NCBI RefSeq assembly: GCF_015351475.1
Contig: NZ_JADKPR010000016.1
Span: forward strand, 1 to 64,000
Length of the DNA: 64,000 nucleotides
DNA from: Flavobacterium sp. HJJ
GTDB lineage: Bacteria > Bacteroidota > Bacteroidia > Flavobacteriales > Flavobacteriaceae
Reading direction: 5' to 3'
Part shown: positions 1-10,267 of the stretch, piece after piece
Layout: every line of letters begins with the position of its first letter
Position numbering within the stretch: position 1 is the stretch's first letter
Notes under the pieces: generated by a model
Database searches by the model: none
Seen by the model: the letters and a program-made list of their open reading frames with translations, nothing else
Told to the model about the DNA's origin: nothing
Translations under genes and position numbers: made by a program

Positions 1-6
1 AATTGA

Positions 7-1738
<1,732 letters not shown>

Positions 1739-1741
<3 letters not shown>

Positions 1742-2101
1742 GAGCGTATTGCTAATAAGCACTTGTTTTAACTTGTAAATTTTGCTTTTTATACTATTGA
1801 TTTTCTCTAACTGATTTTCGGCTGTTTCGCTATTCAGATATTTTAAATCTTTAGCTAAAATCAATAGATATTCTGTTTCGCTGGCAGAACCTAACGCAAT
1901 ATTGAGAAATTGATTGAATTCTTTGTCGCTGTTTCTTCCGCATCCTTCACTAATGTTTGTAGGGATTGACGAAGAAGCTCTGCGAATTTGACTTGTTAAA
2001 CCATATAATTCTTCTTTAGGAAAATCAGAAGTCATTTTATAGACGTCTAAAGTTAAAGAATGGCTAAGCTGCCAAATATCATATTTTTTAAAATCTCTCA
2101 T
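1739..2101 (-). CDS. Four-helix bundle protein (S23 / 23S rRNA intervening-sequence family)
   Basis: This 120-residue protein has the features of the S23 family (TIGR02436-like): the segment DVYKMTSDFPKEELYGLTSQ, then RRASSSIPTNISEGCGR, then a C-terminal pair of helices with EYLLILAKDL. Members fold as small four-helix bundles. They were first found inside 23S rRNA intervening sequences, and their biochemical role is unknown. Here the gene sits between groES and groEL. It is flanked on both sides by related short repeats, and its stop codon is embedded in the left one. This looks like a dispersed cassette rather than an original part of the chaperonin operon. The family call is firm; any function or mobility is inference. 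Confidence 0.9.
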
Positions 2102-2118
2102 TTTATGTTGGCTTTGAC

Positions 2119-2173
2119 CTTTAAGCAGTAGGAAGTACGCTTTAAAAGCCTATAGCTTAAGGCTTATTGCTTA
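2119..2173. repeat. Right repeat flank of the four-helix-bundle cassette
   Basis: It contains ctttaagcagtagg (2119-2132) and aaggcttattgctta (2159-2173). These match the left flank at 1649-1662 (13 of 14 bases) and 1727-1741 (15 of 15), in the same orientation. Between them are further AGC/TTA-rich partial copies. Together the two flanks bracket the S23-type gene. Confidence 0.72.
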
Positions 2174-2183
2174 CAGAAAAAAA

Positions 2184-2459
2184 TTAAATAATTGCAAGAA
2201 TATCATCTTCACGCATTATGAGATAATCTTTTCCTTCTAGTTTTAATTCTGTTCCAGCGTATTTTCCATAAAGTACAGTATCTCCAATTTTTACAGTCAT
2301 GGTATGGTCTTTAGTTCCGTTTCCAACTGCTACTACTGTTCCTTTTTGCGGTTTCTCTTTGGCTGTATCTGGAATAAAAATTCCTGACGCCGTTTTCGTT
2401 TCAGCTGCAACAGGTTCGATAAGAACTCTGTCTGAAAGAGGTTTAATGTTTAATGTCAT
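2184..2459 (-). CDS. groES: Co-chaperonin GroES (Hsp10)
   Basis: This is the 91-residue heptameric lid of the GroEL folding chamber. It begins [16 protein letters not shown] and contains the mobile-loop segment ([18 protein letters not shown]) and the closing region [27 protein letters not shown], all standard for the family. The gene follows secG after a strong hairpin terminator on the same strand, so groES probably has its own promoter in 2460-2540. I found no perfect TAnnTTTG there. Confidence 0.98.
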   Translation of the reverse strand: MTLNIKPLSDRVLIEPVAAETKTASGIFIPDTAKEKPQKGTVVAVGNGTKDHTMTVKIGDTVLYGKYAGTELKLEGKDYLIMREDDILAII

Positions 2460-2540
2460 GATTTTTATATTTATATTAAAATTTACTGTTTTTTTCTTTT
2501 CAGAAATTATGCCATTGCTCGTAAACTGACATTTTTTCTT

Positions 2541-2574
2541 ATAAAAAATGCCAGCTTTGACAGGCTGGCATTTT
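2541..2574 (-). terminator. Intrinsic terminator downstream of secG
   Basis: An 11-bp perfect stem (aaaatgccagc / gctggcatttt) with an 8-base loop is followed, on the minus strand, by a T-run. It lies just after secG and would separate the secG transcript from groES. Confidence 0.8.
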
Positions 2575-2593
2575 ATGTATTTATTTATACAAA

Positions 2594-2938
2594 TTATTTT
2601 GCTGGTGCTGGAGCAGCAGGTGTGTTTGATGCAGGCGCATTCTGAACTGGAGCATTAGTTTTTGGTGCTGCAGTTTCAGTATTGTCAATAATTTTTGAAT
2701 CTGAATCACTCAAAGTTCCTGTGAAACTCAAACCAGAAAGTAAGATTAATGCAATTAGTATAGTTGCCAATGTCCAAGTGCTTTTGTCTAAGAAGTCAGT
2801 AGTTTTTTGAACACCGCCTAACATTTGAGAACCGCTAATTGTAGAAGAAAGTCCGCCTCCTTTAGGGTTTTGAACCATGATTACTACGATCAATAGAAAA
2901 CATACTATTGTAATTAAAACTAAAAAAATTGAAAACAT
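2594..2938 (-). CDS. secG: Protein translocase subunit SecG
   Basis: This small inner-membrane partner of SecYE aids preprotein translocation. The 114 residues show two hydrophobic segments (about 1-22 and 52-72) joined by a glycine-rich loop containing [18 protein letters not shown], which is characteristic of SecG. The C-terminal tail is rich in Ala and Pro ([15 protein letters not shown]), as is common in Bacteroidota SecG. The gene starts 11 bases after the stop of the TPR gene, indicating one operon. Confidence 0.95.
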   Translation of the reverse strand: MFSIFLVLITIVCFLLIVVIMVQNPKGGGLSSTISGSQMLGGVQKTTDFLDKSTWTLATILIALILLSGLSFTGTLSDSDSKIIDNTETAAPKTNAPVQNAPASNTPAAPAPAK

Positions 2939-2949
2939 ACTATTTATTA

Positions 2950-3924
2950 TTAATTGTTATTTTGTTGAATTATCCTGATATCTTTTATACGGTCTGCAAA
3001 GAAACTACTTTTTTCTGGATATTTCAAAATTAATATTTCATAAGCTTGTATAGCCTTTTGATATTTTTTTTGTTCCAAATATACTTTGGCCAAAGTCTCT
3101 GTCATCAGATAGGAATTGTCCTCTTTATTAAGGTCAATATTTGGAGTAAATACTGCTCCGGGTTTTATTGGCGGAATTTTTGGACTGGTTTCTATGAACT
3201 TATCTATTAATTCTGCTTTTTTCTTTTTGTTTACATCAATGCCAGGTTCTGGTTCCTGTTCTGGTTCTGGTACTTTTACAGTATTATTAGTTTCCTTTTT
3301 TGGGTTTTCTCTTATAATAGGCTGTATTCTGGAAATTTGAAGCCATTGATGAAATGAATGTGTTTCTGATTTTGAGAAATCTATTGGCTGGCTATAATCT
3401 GATTTTTCTTCTGTTTGAGCTGGTTCTTCTTCGATTTTAGCCGGCGCTGATTTTTCAATAGAATTAAGAATTGACTGTTCGGTATTTTTATCGATTTCTA
3501 TTCTGTCAATAAAAAGAGAATTGCTGTGAGCCGCAGCAGCTTCTTTTATGGAAGTAAGAATAGAATGTTCCAATGGAGTTGTCCTGATTATTGGGACAGC
3601 TTCTTTTTCGATAATCTGACTGTCAATTACAGTTATATTGAGTAATTCTTCAATTTTTTTCTCGTAGGTCTTTTTTTGAATTGCTGTAAACGATTCTGAA
3701 GTTATAAAATCAAACAAAACGCTGCGGTCTGTAGTATGAGCGGCAACTATTTTTAATGCGAAATTGTATTTATAACTATTTTGATTGTAAAGCCCCTTTA
3801 GGCGCAGCGCACGTGCACTCTGAAAATATGGAAATTCATCCAGTACTTTTTCTAAAGCCACGGTTTGAATCTCGTCGATTTCCTCAGGTTGGTTTAATAA
3901 ATAATTATAACTACTAATGTTCAT
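2950..3924 (-). CDS. TPR-containing protein of unknown function
   Basis: The 324-residue protein lacks an obvious signal peptide. The N-terminal part is helical. A long acidic, low-complexity linker rich in E, P and K follows (about 160-250). Near residues 270-310 there is a TPR-like repeat (AKVYLEQKKYQKAIQAYEIL). It lies between lptE and secG, in an order common in flavobacteria, so a cell-envelope or export-linked scaffolding role is plausible. No specific function can be read from the sequence. Confidence 0.75.
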   Translation of the reverse strand: MNISSYNYLLNQPEEIDEIQTVALEKVLDEFPYFQSARALRLKGLYNQNSYKYNFALKIVAAHTTDRSVLFDFITSESFTAIQKKTYEKKIEELLNITVIDSQIIEKEAVPIIRTTPLEHSILTSIKEAAAAHSNSLFIDRIEIDKNTEQSILNSIEKSAPAKIEEEPAQTEEKSDYSQPIDFSKSETHSFHQWLQISRIQPIIRENPKKETNNTVKVPEPEQEPEPGIDVNKKKKAELIDKFIETSPKIPPIKPGAVFTPNIDLNKEDNSYLMTETLAKVYLEQKKYQKAIQAYEILILKYPEKSSFFADRIKDIRIIQQNNN

Positions 3925-4014
3925 TTTATTCTTTATTCCTTGTTTTTATAATTCTTATATTTTAATACTAAGATAGTAACTCTTTTTAGATTTTATTTGC
4001 TGACTGTTATCAGA

Positions 4015-4518
4015 TTACCATTTAGCTAATGATTCATTAAAAATATCCTGAGTAATTCTTTCAAAAATTTCTTTGATAGCAGCATCTTTTGTTGCTCCTG
4101 TTAATTGCTGTGCAGCTGGATAATCGTAATAGAACTCAAAAGATTTGTCGAAATCGTCTGCTTCTTTATTTTTATTGGAAAATCTAACCTGTACCCTGAT
4201 TTTTAATCGGTTTTGTGCTGCTTTTTGATCGGCAGTTGCAGTCATTGGACTGATTCTGTAATCAGTAATTTCACCTTCATAGGTTAAATCTCCATTGTTT
4301 TTTACTAAATGCAGATTCGTTTGATTCTGAATTAAATCTTGTAAAGTCAATGTAAATGTTCTGTCGATACCCGGTTCTATCAAATCAGAATTATTTGGAA
4401 AAAAGTTAACTTGATAAGTTTTGGCATCAATTTTACCCGTACCTGTAAAGTTGTAAACCGAACAGCTGTTTAGGATGAATGAACTAATTATTAATAAGAG
4501 ATACTGTGTTTTTTTCAT
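4015..4518 (-). CDS. lptE: LptE-family outer-membrane lipoprotein (LPS assembly)
   Basis: The 167-residue protein has a short signal peptide ending in a lipobox with Cys19 (ILNSC). The mature part begins SVYNFTGTGKIDAKTYQVNFF, typical of Bacteroidota LptE-like proteins. LptE plugs the LptD barrel and helps place LPS in the outer leaflet. The adjoining sigma-54 activator, TPR and secG genes match the usual flavobacterial order. Assignment rests on the lipobox, size and context. LptE is a divergent family, so confidence is moderate to high. Confidence 0.85.
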   Translation of the reverse strand: MKKTQYLLLIISSFILNSCSVYNFTGTGKIDAKTYQVNFFPNNSDLIEPGIDRTFTLTLQDLIQNQTNLHLVKNNGDLTYEGEITDYRISPMTATADQKAAQNRLKIRVQVRFSNKNKEADDFDKSFEFYYDYPAAQQLTGATKDAAIKEIFERITQDIFNESLAKW

Positions 4519-4630
4519 ATAATGTGTAAATTGCTATGCCTGTTCGCTATCGCTCGAGTCCAAATTCTAAATTCGGTTTGAATTTCAAATGTACAAAAAT
4601 CGAATTTGTGATTTGAAATTTAATTTTTTC

Positions 4631-5890
4631 TTACAAATCGAATTGCTTGATTTTTCGATATAAAGTACGCTCTGAAATTCCTAATTCATCTGCGGCAGCT
4701 TTTCTTTTTCCTTTGTTTTTTTCTAATGATTTTTTGATCATTTCGATTTCTTTTTGTTCTAGCCTTAGGATTTCTTCCTCTTCGATGGTTTCTGCCAAAA
4801 GATAATTGTTTGACTCCTGTTCTTCATAGTCCTGTTCGATGTTTGAATTGGATAAGAAAGAGGTTCTTGGTTCTTCTTCAAAATCTATTTCGCTGTCCTC
4901 ATTTTCGGAACCGTATATTTTTTTGATGAGCGATTTATTAGTTTCCTGAACTTTGGAACTCCCGTTCTGCATTAATTCCAATGTCAGTTTTTTAAGATCG
5001 TGCAAATCACTTTTCATGTCAAAAAGGACTTTGTACAAAATCTCTCTTTCAGTATTGAAATCGCTGTCGTTTTTTTTGTCTTTAATAATCGATGGTAAAT
5101 TACTGTCTTCGGTTGGCAGATATGTCTGCAGAGTCTGCGCTGTAATGTCCCTGTTAGTTTCTAATACCGAAATCTGTTCTGCAACATTTCGCAATTGACG
5201 GATATTACCGCTCCAGCGGAACTTTTGCAGAATCAATACAGCTGTATCATCCAGTTTTAAAGGTGGCATTTTGTATTTGTTAGCAAAATCGGCTGCAAAT
5301 TTTCGGAACAATAAATGAATATCGTCTTTTCGTTCGCGAAGAGGAGGCAGGTTGATGTCTACTGTGCTTAAACGATAATATAGATCCTCGCGGAATTTCC
5401 CTTTTTCAATTGCCTTAAATAAATTGACATTGGTTGCTGCTACGATACGCACATTTGTTTTTTGAACCTGTGAAGAACCTACTTTTATGAATTCTCCATT
5501 TTCCAAAACACGCAGTAAACGTACTTGTGTGGTCAAAGGTAATTCTCCAACTTCATCAAGGAAAATCGTTCCGCCATTGGCTACTTCAAAATAGCCTTCA
5601 CGAGTACTGGTAGCACCTGTAAAAGCTCCTTTTTCGTGGCCAAAAAGTTCACTGTCAATTGTTCCTTCAGGAATCGCACCGCAGTTTACAGCAATGTATT
5701 TTCCGTGTTTTCGGTGGGATAGGGAATGTATAATCTTTGGGATGTTTTCTTTTCCCACACCGCTTTCTCCAGCCACCAAAACGGAAATATCGGTAGGGGC
5801 CACCTGAATGGCTTTTTCTATGGCACGGTTGAGCTTTGGGTCATTTCCAATAATCTCAAAGCGCTGTTTTATTGATTGTACTGTATCCAT
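4631..5890 (-). CDS. Sigma-54 dependent transcriptional activator (AAA+ and Fis-type HTH)
   Basis: This 419-residue bacterial enhancer-binding protein remodels sigma-54 RNA polymerase. It begins directly at the AAA+ domain, with no receiver, PAS or GAF input domain. Visible motifs are the Walker A box GESGVGKE (41-48), the sigma-54 contact loop GAFTGA (88-93), the Walker B box GGTIFLDEV (about 106-114) and arginine-finger-region sequence around YYRLSTVDINLPPLRER. An acidic linker follows, then a C-terminal Fis-type helix-turn-helix (KRKAAADELGISERTLYRKI). Lack of a sensor domain suggests control by expression level or by partner proteins. It lies upstream of lptE in the miaB-groEL run. Confidence 0.95.
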   Translation of the reverse strand: MDTVQSIKQRFEIIGNDPKLNRAIEKAIQVAPTDISVLVAGESGVGKENIPKIIHSLSHRKHGKYIAVNCGAIPEGTIDSELFGHEKGAFTGATSTREGYFEVANGGTIFLDEVGELPLTTQVRLLRVLENGEFIKVGSSQVQKTNVRIVAATNVNLFKAIEKGKFREDLYYRLSTVDINLPPLRERKDDIHLLFRKFAADFANKYKMPPLKLDDTAVLILQKFRWSGNIRQLRNVAEQISVLETNRDITAQTLQTYLPTEDSNLPSIIKDKKNDSDFNTEREILYKVLFDMKSDLHDLKKLTLELMQNGSSKVQETNKSLIKKIYGSENEDSEIDFEEEPRTSFLSNSNIEQDYEEQESNNYLLAETIEEEEILRLEQKEIEMIKKSLEKNKGKRKAAADELGISERTLYRKIKQFDL

Positions 5891-6010
5891 TTTTAAAGGT
5901 TTAAAGTTTAAAATAGTTTAAATGTTAAACTGCTTACTTTAATGATTTCTTTATGCTTAATGAATTATAGAGCTGCTTTAATTCGTTGTTTTAATCTTAA
6001 TCAAAATTTT

Positions 6011-6157
6011 CTACTGTTTTGACTCTGTTAAAGTGTCTTTTTGAACAGCAGTTTTTTCAGTTTTATGTTTTGGAAAATAAGTTCTGATGATGTAGAACGT
6101 TGTTCCAAAAGCAATGATGAAAGTAATTAAAGCGATAAGTATATTTTTTTTAGACAT
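6011..6157 (-). CDS. Small single-pass membrane protein, 48 residues
   Basis: An uninterrupted 48-codon frame starts MSKKNILIALITFIIAFG and ends with a TAG stop. It has one hydrophobic helix (about residues 5-24) followed by a charged, Lys/Thr-rich tail (PKHKTEKTAVQKDTLTESKQ). This is a typical positive-then-hydrophobic membrane anchor. It is co-oriented between the GxxExxY cassette and the sigma-54 activator. I do not recognise a family. Reading-frame quality and protein-like composition support it as a real gene. Confidence 0.6.
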   Translation of the reverse strand: MSKKNILIALITFIIAFGTTFYIIRTYFPKHKTEKTAVQKDTLTESKQ

Positions 6158-6170
6158 CTATTTTTTGTTT

Positions 6171-6200
6171 AGCCACAAATTACACAAATTTTCACAAATT
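6171..6200. repeat. Left arm of perfect 30-bp inverted repeat around the GxxExxY gene
   Basis: The sequence starts agccacaaattacacaaatt and continues with ttcacaaatt. It is the exact reverse complement of 6582-6611. Internally it repeats a cacaaatt unit every 9-10 bases. The same pattern with cacagatt units appears in the MITE-like elements at 39363-39496 and 42246-42398. Confidence 0.95.
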
Positions 6201-6205
6201 CTTTT

Positions 6206-6577
6206 TTATATAATTAATCGTTTATGCATTAGAGATTTATTTTGAAAATTGGTAATAATTCCAATTTTGGAATCTGCGAGTCTAATATAGTTTAGAGTTT
6301 GAGCAATGTGTTCGTTATTGATTTCTTTAACAGATTTAACTTCTAAAATGATTTCATCATAAAGAATGAAATCGGCGTAAAATTTATGAGGAAGAATTTG
6401 TCCTTTGTATTCAATGGAAAATTCTTTTTCACGTTCATAAGGGATATTATTGTTCTTGAATTCTATTTCTAATGCGTCTTTGTAAATAATTTCTAATAAA
6501 CCAGGGCCTAAAATTCGATGAACCTCCATACAAATTCCAATTATTATGTAATTTTCTTTTTGCTTGTAGTATTCCAT
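6206..6577 (-). CDS. GxxExxY protein, PD-(D/E)XK nuclease-like
   Basis: The 123-residue protein carries the family signature: GPGLLEIIYKDALEIEF (the G-x-x-E-x-x-Y motif) and then a PD-(D/E)XK-type core, YADFILYDEIILEVKSV, with D, E and K in nuclease-like spacing (D-x9-E-x-K). GxxExxY proteins are widespread, short and usually uncharacterised. The gene fills the space between two perfect 30-bp inverted repeats, 5 bp from one arm and 4 bp from the other, and so forms a compact unit of about 440 bp. It interrupts the miaB to sigma-54 run. Nuclease activity and mobility are inferred, not shown. Confidence 0.9.
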   Translation of the reverse strand: MEYYKQKENYIIIGICMEVHRILGPGLLEIIYKDALEIEFKNNNIPYEREKEFSIEYKGQILPHKFYADFILYDEIILEVKSVKEINNEHIAQTLNYIRLADSKIGIITNFQNKSLMHKRLII

Positions 6578-6581
6578 AAAT

Positions 6582-6611
6582 AATTTGTGAAAATTTGTGT
6601 AATTTGTGGCT
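6582..6611. repeat. Right arm of perfect 30-bp inverted repeat around the GxxExxY gene
   Basis: It is the exact reverse complement of 6171-6200 and ends aatttgtgtaatttgtggct. It lies 4 bp from the GxxExxY start codon and 12 bp from the miaB stop codon. The element boundary is therefore tightly packed between genes. Confidence 0.95.
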
Positions 6612-6623
6612 TATATCGTTAGT

Positions 6624-8069
6624 TTAATTCATTTTACTCAATCCCACCGCTTCCCCTTTCAGAGTTCCTGATGTACAGGAAGTGATTTTTACATTCACAA
6701 AATCTCCTACTTTGTAATTTTCTTTCGGGAATACCACAACGATACTTTGTGAATTTCGTCCTGACCAATCATCTTGGGATCGTTTGGAAGCTTTTTCTAT
6801 TAAAACTTCTACAGTCTGACCCAAAAATTCCTGTGTTCTTATCGCGCTGTGTTCTCTTTGTAAATCGACAATTTCCTGCAGTCTTCTTGCTTTTGTTTCT
6901 TCAGGAACATCATCTTCCATTTTTCTTCCTGCCAATGTTCCCGGGCGTTCCGAATAGCTGTACATATAGCCAAAACTATATTTTACATATTCCATCAGAC
7001 TCAAAGTGTCTTGGTGATCTTCTTCTGTTTCGGTTGGAAAACCTGAAATCATATCTTGTGTAACAGAAACATTCGGAATAATGGCACGTATTTTATCAAT
7101 CAGAGCCATATATTCTTCTCTGGTGTGCAGACGGTTCATCTCTTTAAGGATACGGTTGCTGCCTGACTGAACAGGTAAATGGATGTGTTTGCAGATATTT
7201 GGATATTTGGCAATAACGTGCAGAATGCTTTCGTGCATATCCTGCGGATTCGATGTTGAAAAGCGGATACGCATTTTAGGAAAAGCTGAAGCAACCATTT
7301 CAAGCAGCTGATCAAAATCTACGGCTGTCGCTTTTTGCATTTCACTGGCGTTGACAAAATCCTTTTTCAGTCCGCCGCCATACCATAAGTAACTATCTAC
7401 ATTCTGACCAAGAAGCGTAATTTCCTTAAAACCTTTATTCCACAAATCCTGAATTTCGTTCATGATACTTTGCGGTTCACGGCTTCGCTCGCGTCCACGG
7501 GTAAAAGGCACCACGCAAAATGTACACATATTATCACAGCCTCTCGTGATAGAAACCAATGCTGTAATTCCGTTGCTCATTAATCGTACTGGTGAAATAT
7601 CACCATAGGTTTCCTCTTTGGACAAAATTACATTAATCGCATCACGTCCTTCTTCAACTTCGCTTAATAAATTAGGTAAGTCTTTGTAGGCGTCTGGTCC
7701 CACAACGAGATCAACGATTTTTTCCTCGTCAAGAAATTTTTCTTTCAAACGCTCTGCCATACAGCCCAAAACTCCGACTTTCATCTTTGGGTTGGTGCGT
7801 TTCACGGCATTGTATTTTTCTAAGCGTTTGCGAATCGTCTGTTCTGCTTTGTCGCGAATCGAGCAGGTATTTACTAAAACCAGATCGGCTTCTTCCAAAA
7901 CGGATGTAGTGTTATAACCGCCGTCAGACAATATGGAAGCAACAACTTCACTGTCCGAAAAATTCATTGCACAGCCGTAGCTTTCTATAAAGAGTTTTTT
8001 GGTATTCTCAGGTTTATGTTCCAGTACAAGGCTGTTCCCTTGTTTGCTTTCTTCAATTATCTTTTCCAT
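6624..8069 (-). CDS. miaB: tRNA-2-methylthio-N6-dimethylallyladenosine synthase MiaB
   Basis: This radical-SAM methylthiotransferase adds the 2-methylthio group to i6A37 of tRNAs. The 481 residues show the N-terminal UPF0004 domain (LFIESYGCAMNFSDSEVV, with further cluster cysteines in LVNTCSIRD and GVLGCMAERL), the radical-SAM motif CDNMCTFC, and a C-terminal TRAM domain (about 415-478). All three N-terminal Fe-S cysteines and the three SAM cysteines are present. A matching promoter lies upstream, and the gene heads the minus-strand run towards groEL. Confidence 0.97.
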   Translation of the reverse strand: MEKIIEESKQGNSLVLEHKPENTKKLFIESYGCAMNFSDSEVVASILSDGGYNTTSVLEEADLVLVNTCSIRDKAEQTIRKRLEKYNAVKRTNPKMKVGVLGCMAERLKEKFLDEEKIVDLVVGPDAYKDLPNLLSEVEEGRDAINVILSKEETYGDISPVRLMSNGITALVSITRGCDNMCTFCVVPFTRGRERSREPQSIMNEIQDLWNKGFKEITLLGQNVDSYLWYGGGLKKDFVNASEMQKATAVDFDQLLEMVASAFPKMRIRFSTSNPQDMHESILHVIAKYPNICKHIHLPVQSGSNRILKEMNRLHTREEYMALIDKIRAIIPNVSVTQDMISGFPTETEEDHQDTLSLMEYVKYSFGYMYSYSERPGTLAGRKMEDDVPEETKARRLQEIVDLQREHSAIRTQEFLGQTVEVLIEKASKRSQDDWSGRNSQSIVVVFPKENYKVGDFVNVKITSCTSGTLKGEAVGLSKMN

Positions 8070-8086
8070 TGGGTATTTTCAAAGCG

Positions 8087-8118
8087 CAAATATACGGCAA
8101 ATACAGTGATTATGACAA
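8087..8118 (-). promoter_or_regulatory. Bacteroidota-type promoter for miaB
   Basis: On the minus strand a TATATTTG -7 element (8087-8094) is preceded, 21 bases upstream, by TTG (8116-8118). This fits the TTG-N17-23-TAnnTTTG consensus and would start transcription about 10 bases before the miaB start codon. Confidence 0.65.
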
Positions 8119-8349
8119 GATGTCAGCCGAAGAATTAACAAATTTTAAACGATTTTAGATTGAAGATTAACGATTGCAGATTTATGATGTAAAAATTGAA
8201 TTGAAATTTTAAAAAGATAAATGTTATTCATCGATTTTCAGAAAGTCAAAAATCAAAAATCTTTGATCTAATATCTGAGATCATTTGGAGCTAATTCCTG
8301 TTTTTTGTTGCAAGTATTCACAAAAAAAAAAGTAAAGATTCAAAAAATA

Positions 8350-9933
8350 TTATTTTAACCTAAACTCTTTCAATAAAAAACCATTCGCTACGGTTTTAAA
8401 ATCCACCAGTTGATTTTGAACCCAAATTTCATCATGTTTTAATTCCTTTGCTAGCAAACGGGCAACTTTATCTGCGCAGGTAATTGCTGCTCTTGCGTCG
8501 AGAAATAGTAAACGCACACGTCTTGCTAGAACATCCTCTACAGTCGCAGCCATTTCTTTTCGAACAGCCCAGGCAACTTCTGCTAATGTATAATCGTAGT
8601 TTGGATGCAGCTTTTCTTTCAGTTCGGGTTCATTTTCTTGTAATTCAAGAATAGATTTACTGTCGGTTCCATAAACAAACAAGTGGTTTTCAAAATCTGC
8701 ACTGCTGTTTTTTTTGTTACCATGAATGGATAAATATTTGGTTTTGCATTTAAGTTTGGGTAATTGATGTGTCTCGATTGTTTTGTCAATAATATCTTCA
8801 GCAATTTTCCGGTATGTTGTCCATTTTCCGCCAGTGATGGTGATTAATCCGGTCTCAGAAACTATTATTTTATGACTTCTGGAAACTTCTTTGGTGCTTT
8901 GTCCTTTATTTTCGGGTGCAGCTAACGGTCTTAAACCAGCAAAGACCGAAAGAACATCAGCTCGTGTTGGTTTTTTTGTCAAATATTTTTTAGCAGTTTC
9001 CAAAACAAATTCAATTTCTTCTTCCAAAGCTATTGGTTCAATATCCGATTTTTTCACTAAGGTATCGGTGGTTCCTATGACAATTTTATCATGCCAGGGA
9101 ACGGCAAAAAGAACTCTTCCGTCATTCGTTTTTGGAATCATCAATGCGTGTTCTCCTGGTAAAAAAGATTTATCGAAAACCAAGTGAATACCTTGGCTAG
9201 GGACAATGTATTTTTTATAAACAGTATCGTTCATTTTCATGATGGCATTGGTAAATACGCCGGTAGCATTAATTACCGCTTTGCTTAATATACTGTGTTC
9301 TTCTTGTGTTTCCTGATCGACCGCAATTACTCCGGTAATTTTGTTTTGATTATTCTTAATTAATTGTGTTACTTTAAAATGATTAAGAACGCAGGCTCCA
9401 TTGTCAGCAGCAGTTTGAGCTAAGTTAACTGCTAATCTGGAGTCGTCAAACTGTCCGTCGTGATAGAGAACGCCGCTTTGCAGTCCGGTGGGTTCAATGG
9501 AGGAAATTAATTTGATGGTTTTTTCTTTTGATAGATATTTAGAACTTCCAAGACTTAATCTGCCGGACAATAAATCGTATAATTTCAACCCGAAGGTGTA
9601 AAAATAACCGCCCCACCAATTGTAATTTGGAATGATAAATGATTCGTTTTTTACCAAATGTCCAGCATTCCTTTCCATTAATCCGCGTTCTTTCAAAGCT
9701 TCGATGACTAATGGAATATTGCCCTGTTCTAAATACCGAACACCTCCATGTACCAATTTGGTGCTTCGGCTTGAGGTTCCCTTTGCAAAATCTACAGCTT
9801 CTAAGACTATGGTTTTAAAACCTCTGCTTGAAGCATCAACGGCAGCCCCAAGACCATTGGCACCGCCTCCAATAATAATGATGTCCCAATTCTGGTTTTT
9901 CTTGAGTTTTTCTAATTGATTGTTTCGGTTCAT
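8350..9933 (-). CDS. glpD: Glycerol-3-phosphate dehydrogenase, FAD-dependent (GlpD/GlpA type)
   Basis: This enzyme oxidises sn-glycerol-3-phosphate to dihydroxyacetone phosphate and passes electrons to the quinone pool from the inner face of the membrane. The 527 residues start with a dinucleotide-binding motif (IIIIGGGANGLGAAVDAS), followed by TSSRSTKLVHGGVRYLEQG, the hallmark of the family. Later come ITGGKWTTYRKIAED and a C-terminal helical domain (VAWAVRKEMAATVEDVLARR). All segments are intact. It is monocistronic and divergent from topA. The 280 bases separating it from miaB show no gene. Confidence 0.96.
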   Translation of the reverse strand: MNRNNQLEKLKKNQNWDIIIIGGGANGLGAAVDASSRGFKTIVLEAVDFAKGTSSRSTKLVHGGVRYLEQGNIPLVIEALKERGLMERNAGHLVKNESFIIPNYNWWGGYFYTFGLKLYDLLSGRLSLGSSKYLSKEKTIKLISSIEPTGLQSGVLYHDGQFDDSRLAVNLAQTAADNGACVLNHFKVTQLIKNNQNKITGVIAVDQETQEEHSILSKAVINATGVFTNAIMKMNDTVYKKYIVPSQGIHLVFDKSFLPGEHALMIPKTNDGRVLFAVPWHDKIVIGTTDTLVKKSDIEPIALEEEIEFVLETAKKYLTKKPTRADVLSVFAGLRPLAAPENKGQSTKEVSRSHKIIVSETGLITITGGKWTTYRKIAEDIIDKTIETHQLPKLKCKTKYLSIHGNKKNSSADFENHLFVYGTDSKSILELQENEPELKEKLHPNYDYTLAEVAWAVRKEMAATVEDVLARRVRLLFLDARAAITCADKVARLLAKELKHDEIWVQNQLVDFKTVANGFLLKEFRLK

Positions 9934-10030
9934 TTTTTTTGCAGGTTCATCTGGGTCTTTTGTAGTAAATTTAACTAATTATTTAAGAGCTTTGTCTTTT
10001 TGGAAATTTAAATTCGGATTTCTTTTTTAT

Positions 10031-10046
10031 ACCTATATATATAGGT
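10031..10046. promoter_or_regulatory. 16-bp perfect palindrome between glpD and topA
   Basis: The sequence acctatatatataggt is self-complementary. It lies about 100 bases upstream of glpD in the 334-base divergent gap, which otherwise holds only the topA promoter and AT-rich sequence. It could be an operator for glpD, but palindromes built from TA steps also arise by chance. Confidence 0.3.
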
Positions 10047-10219
10047 CAAATGGAATTGTGTGTTTTACTGTTTTAAAGGTTTTTTCTTGTGTTGAATGAA
10101 TTTGCTTTTTTAAAGTTAAATTTAGAATTGAATTGATATAAACAAATGATAATTAGGAAACTTTGTGTTGTTTAACGCTTCATTTGCCGATTTAATATGT
10201 TTTTAAAATCAATGAAAGG

Positions 10220-10248
10220 TTGATATTTAAAAAAAAAAATTACTTTTG
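10220..10248 (+). promoter_or_regulatory. Promoter of topA
   Basis: TTG (10220-10222), an 18-base spacer and TACTTTTG (10241-10248) are a perfect match to the Bacteroidota primary sigma consensus. The predicted start is about 10-15 bases before the topA start codon at 10268, giving a very short leader and supporting that start. Confidence 0.8.
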
Positions 10249-10267
10249 CCATTCAAACAATAGCAAA

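Noticed and set aside
6171..6611. CRISPR-like array because of periodic short repeats
   Set aside because: The units are 9-10 bases with no spacers and form inverted arms around a gene.
10220..10267. Longer topA start
   Set aside because: The extension overlaps a consensus promoter, and the conserved protein begins MAKNLVIVESP at 10268.
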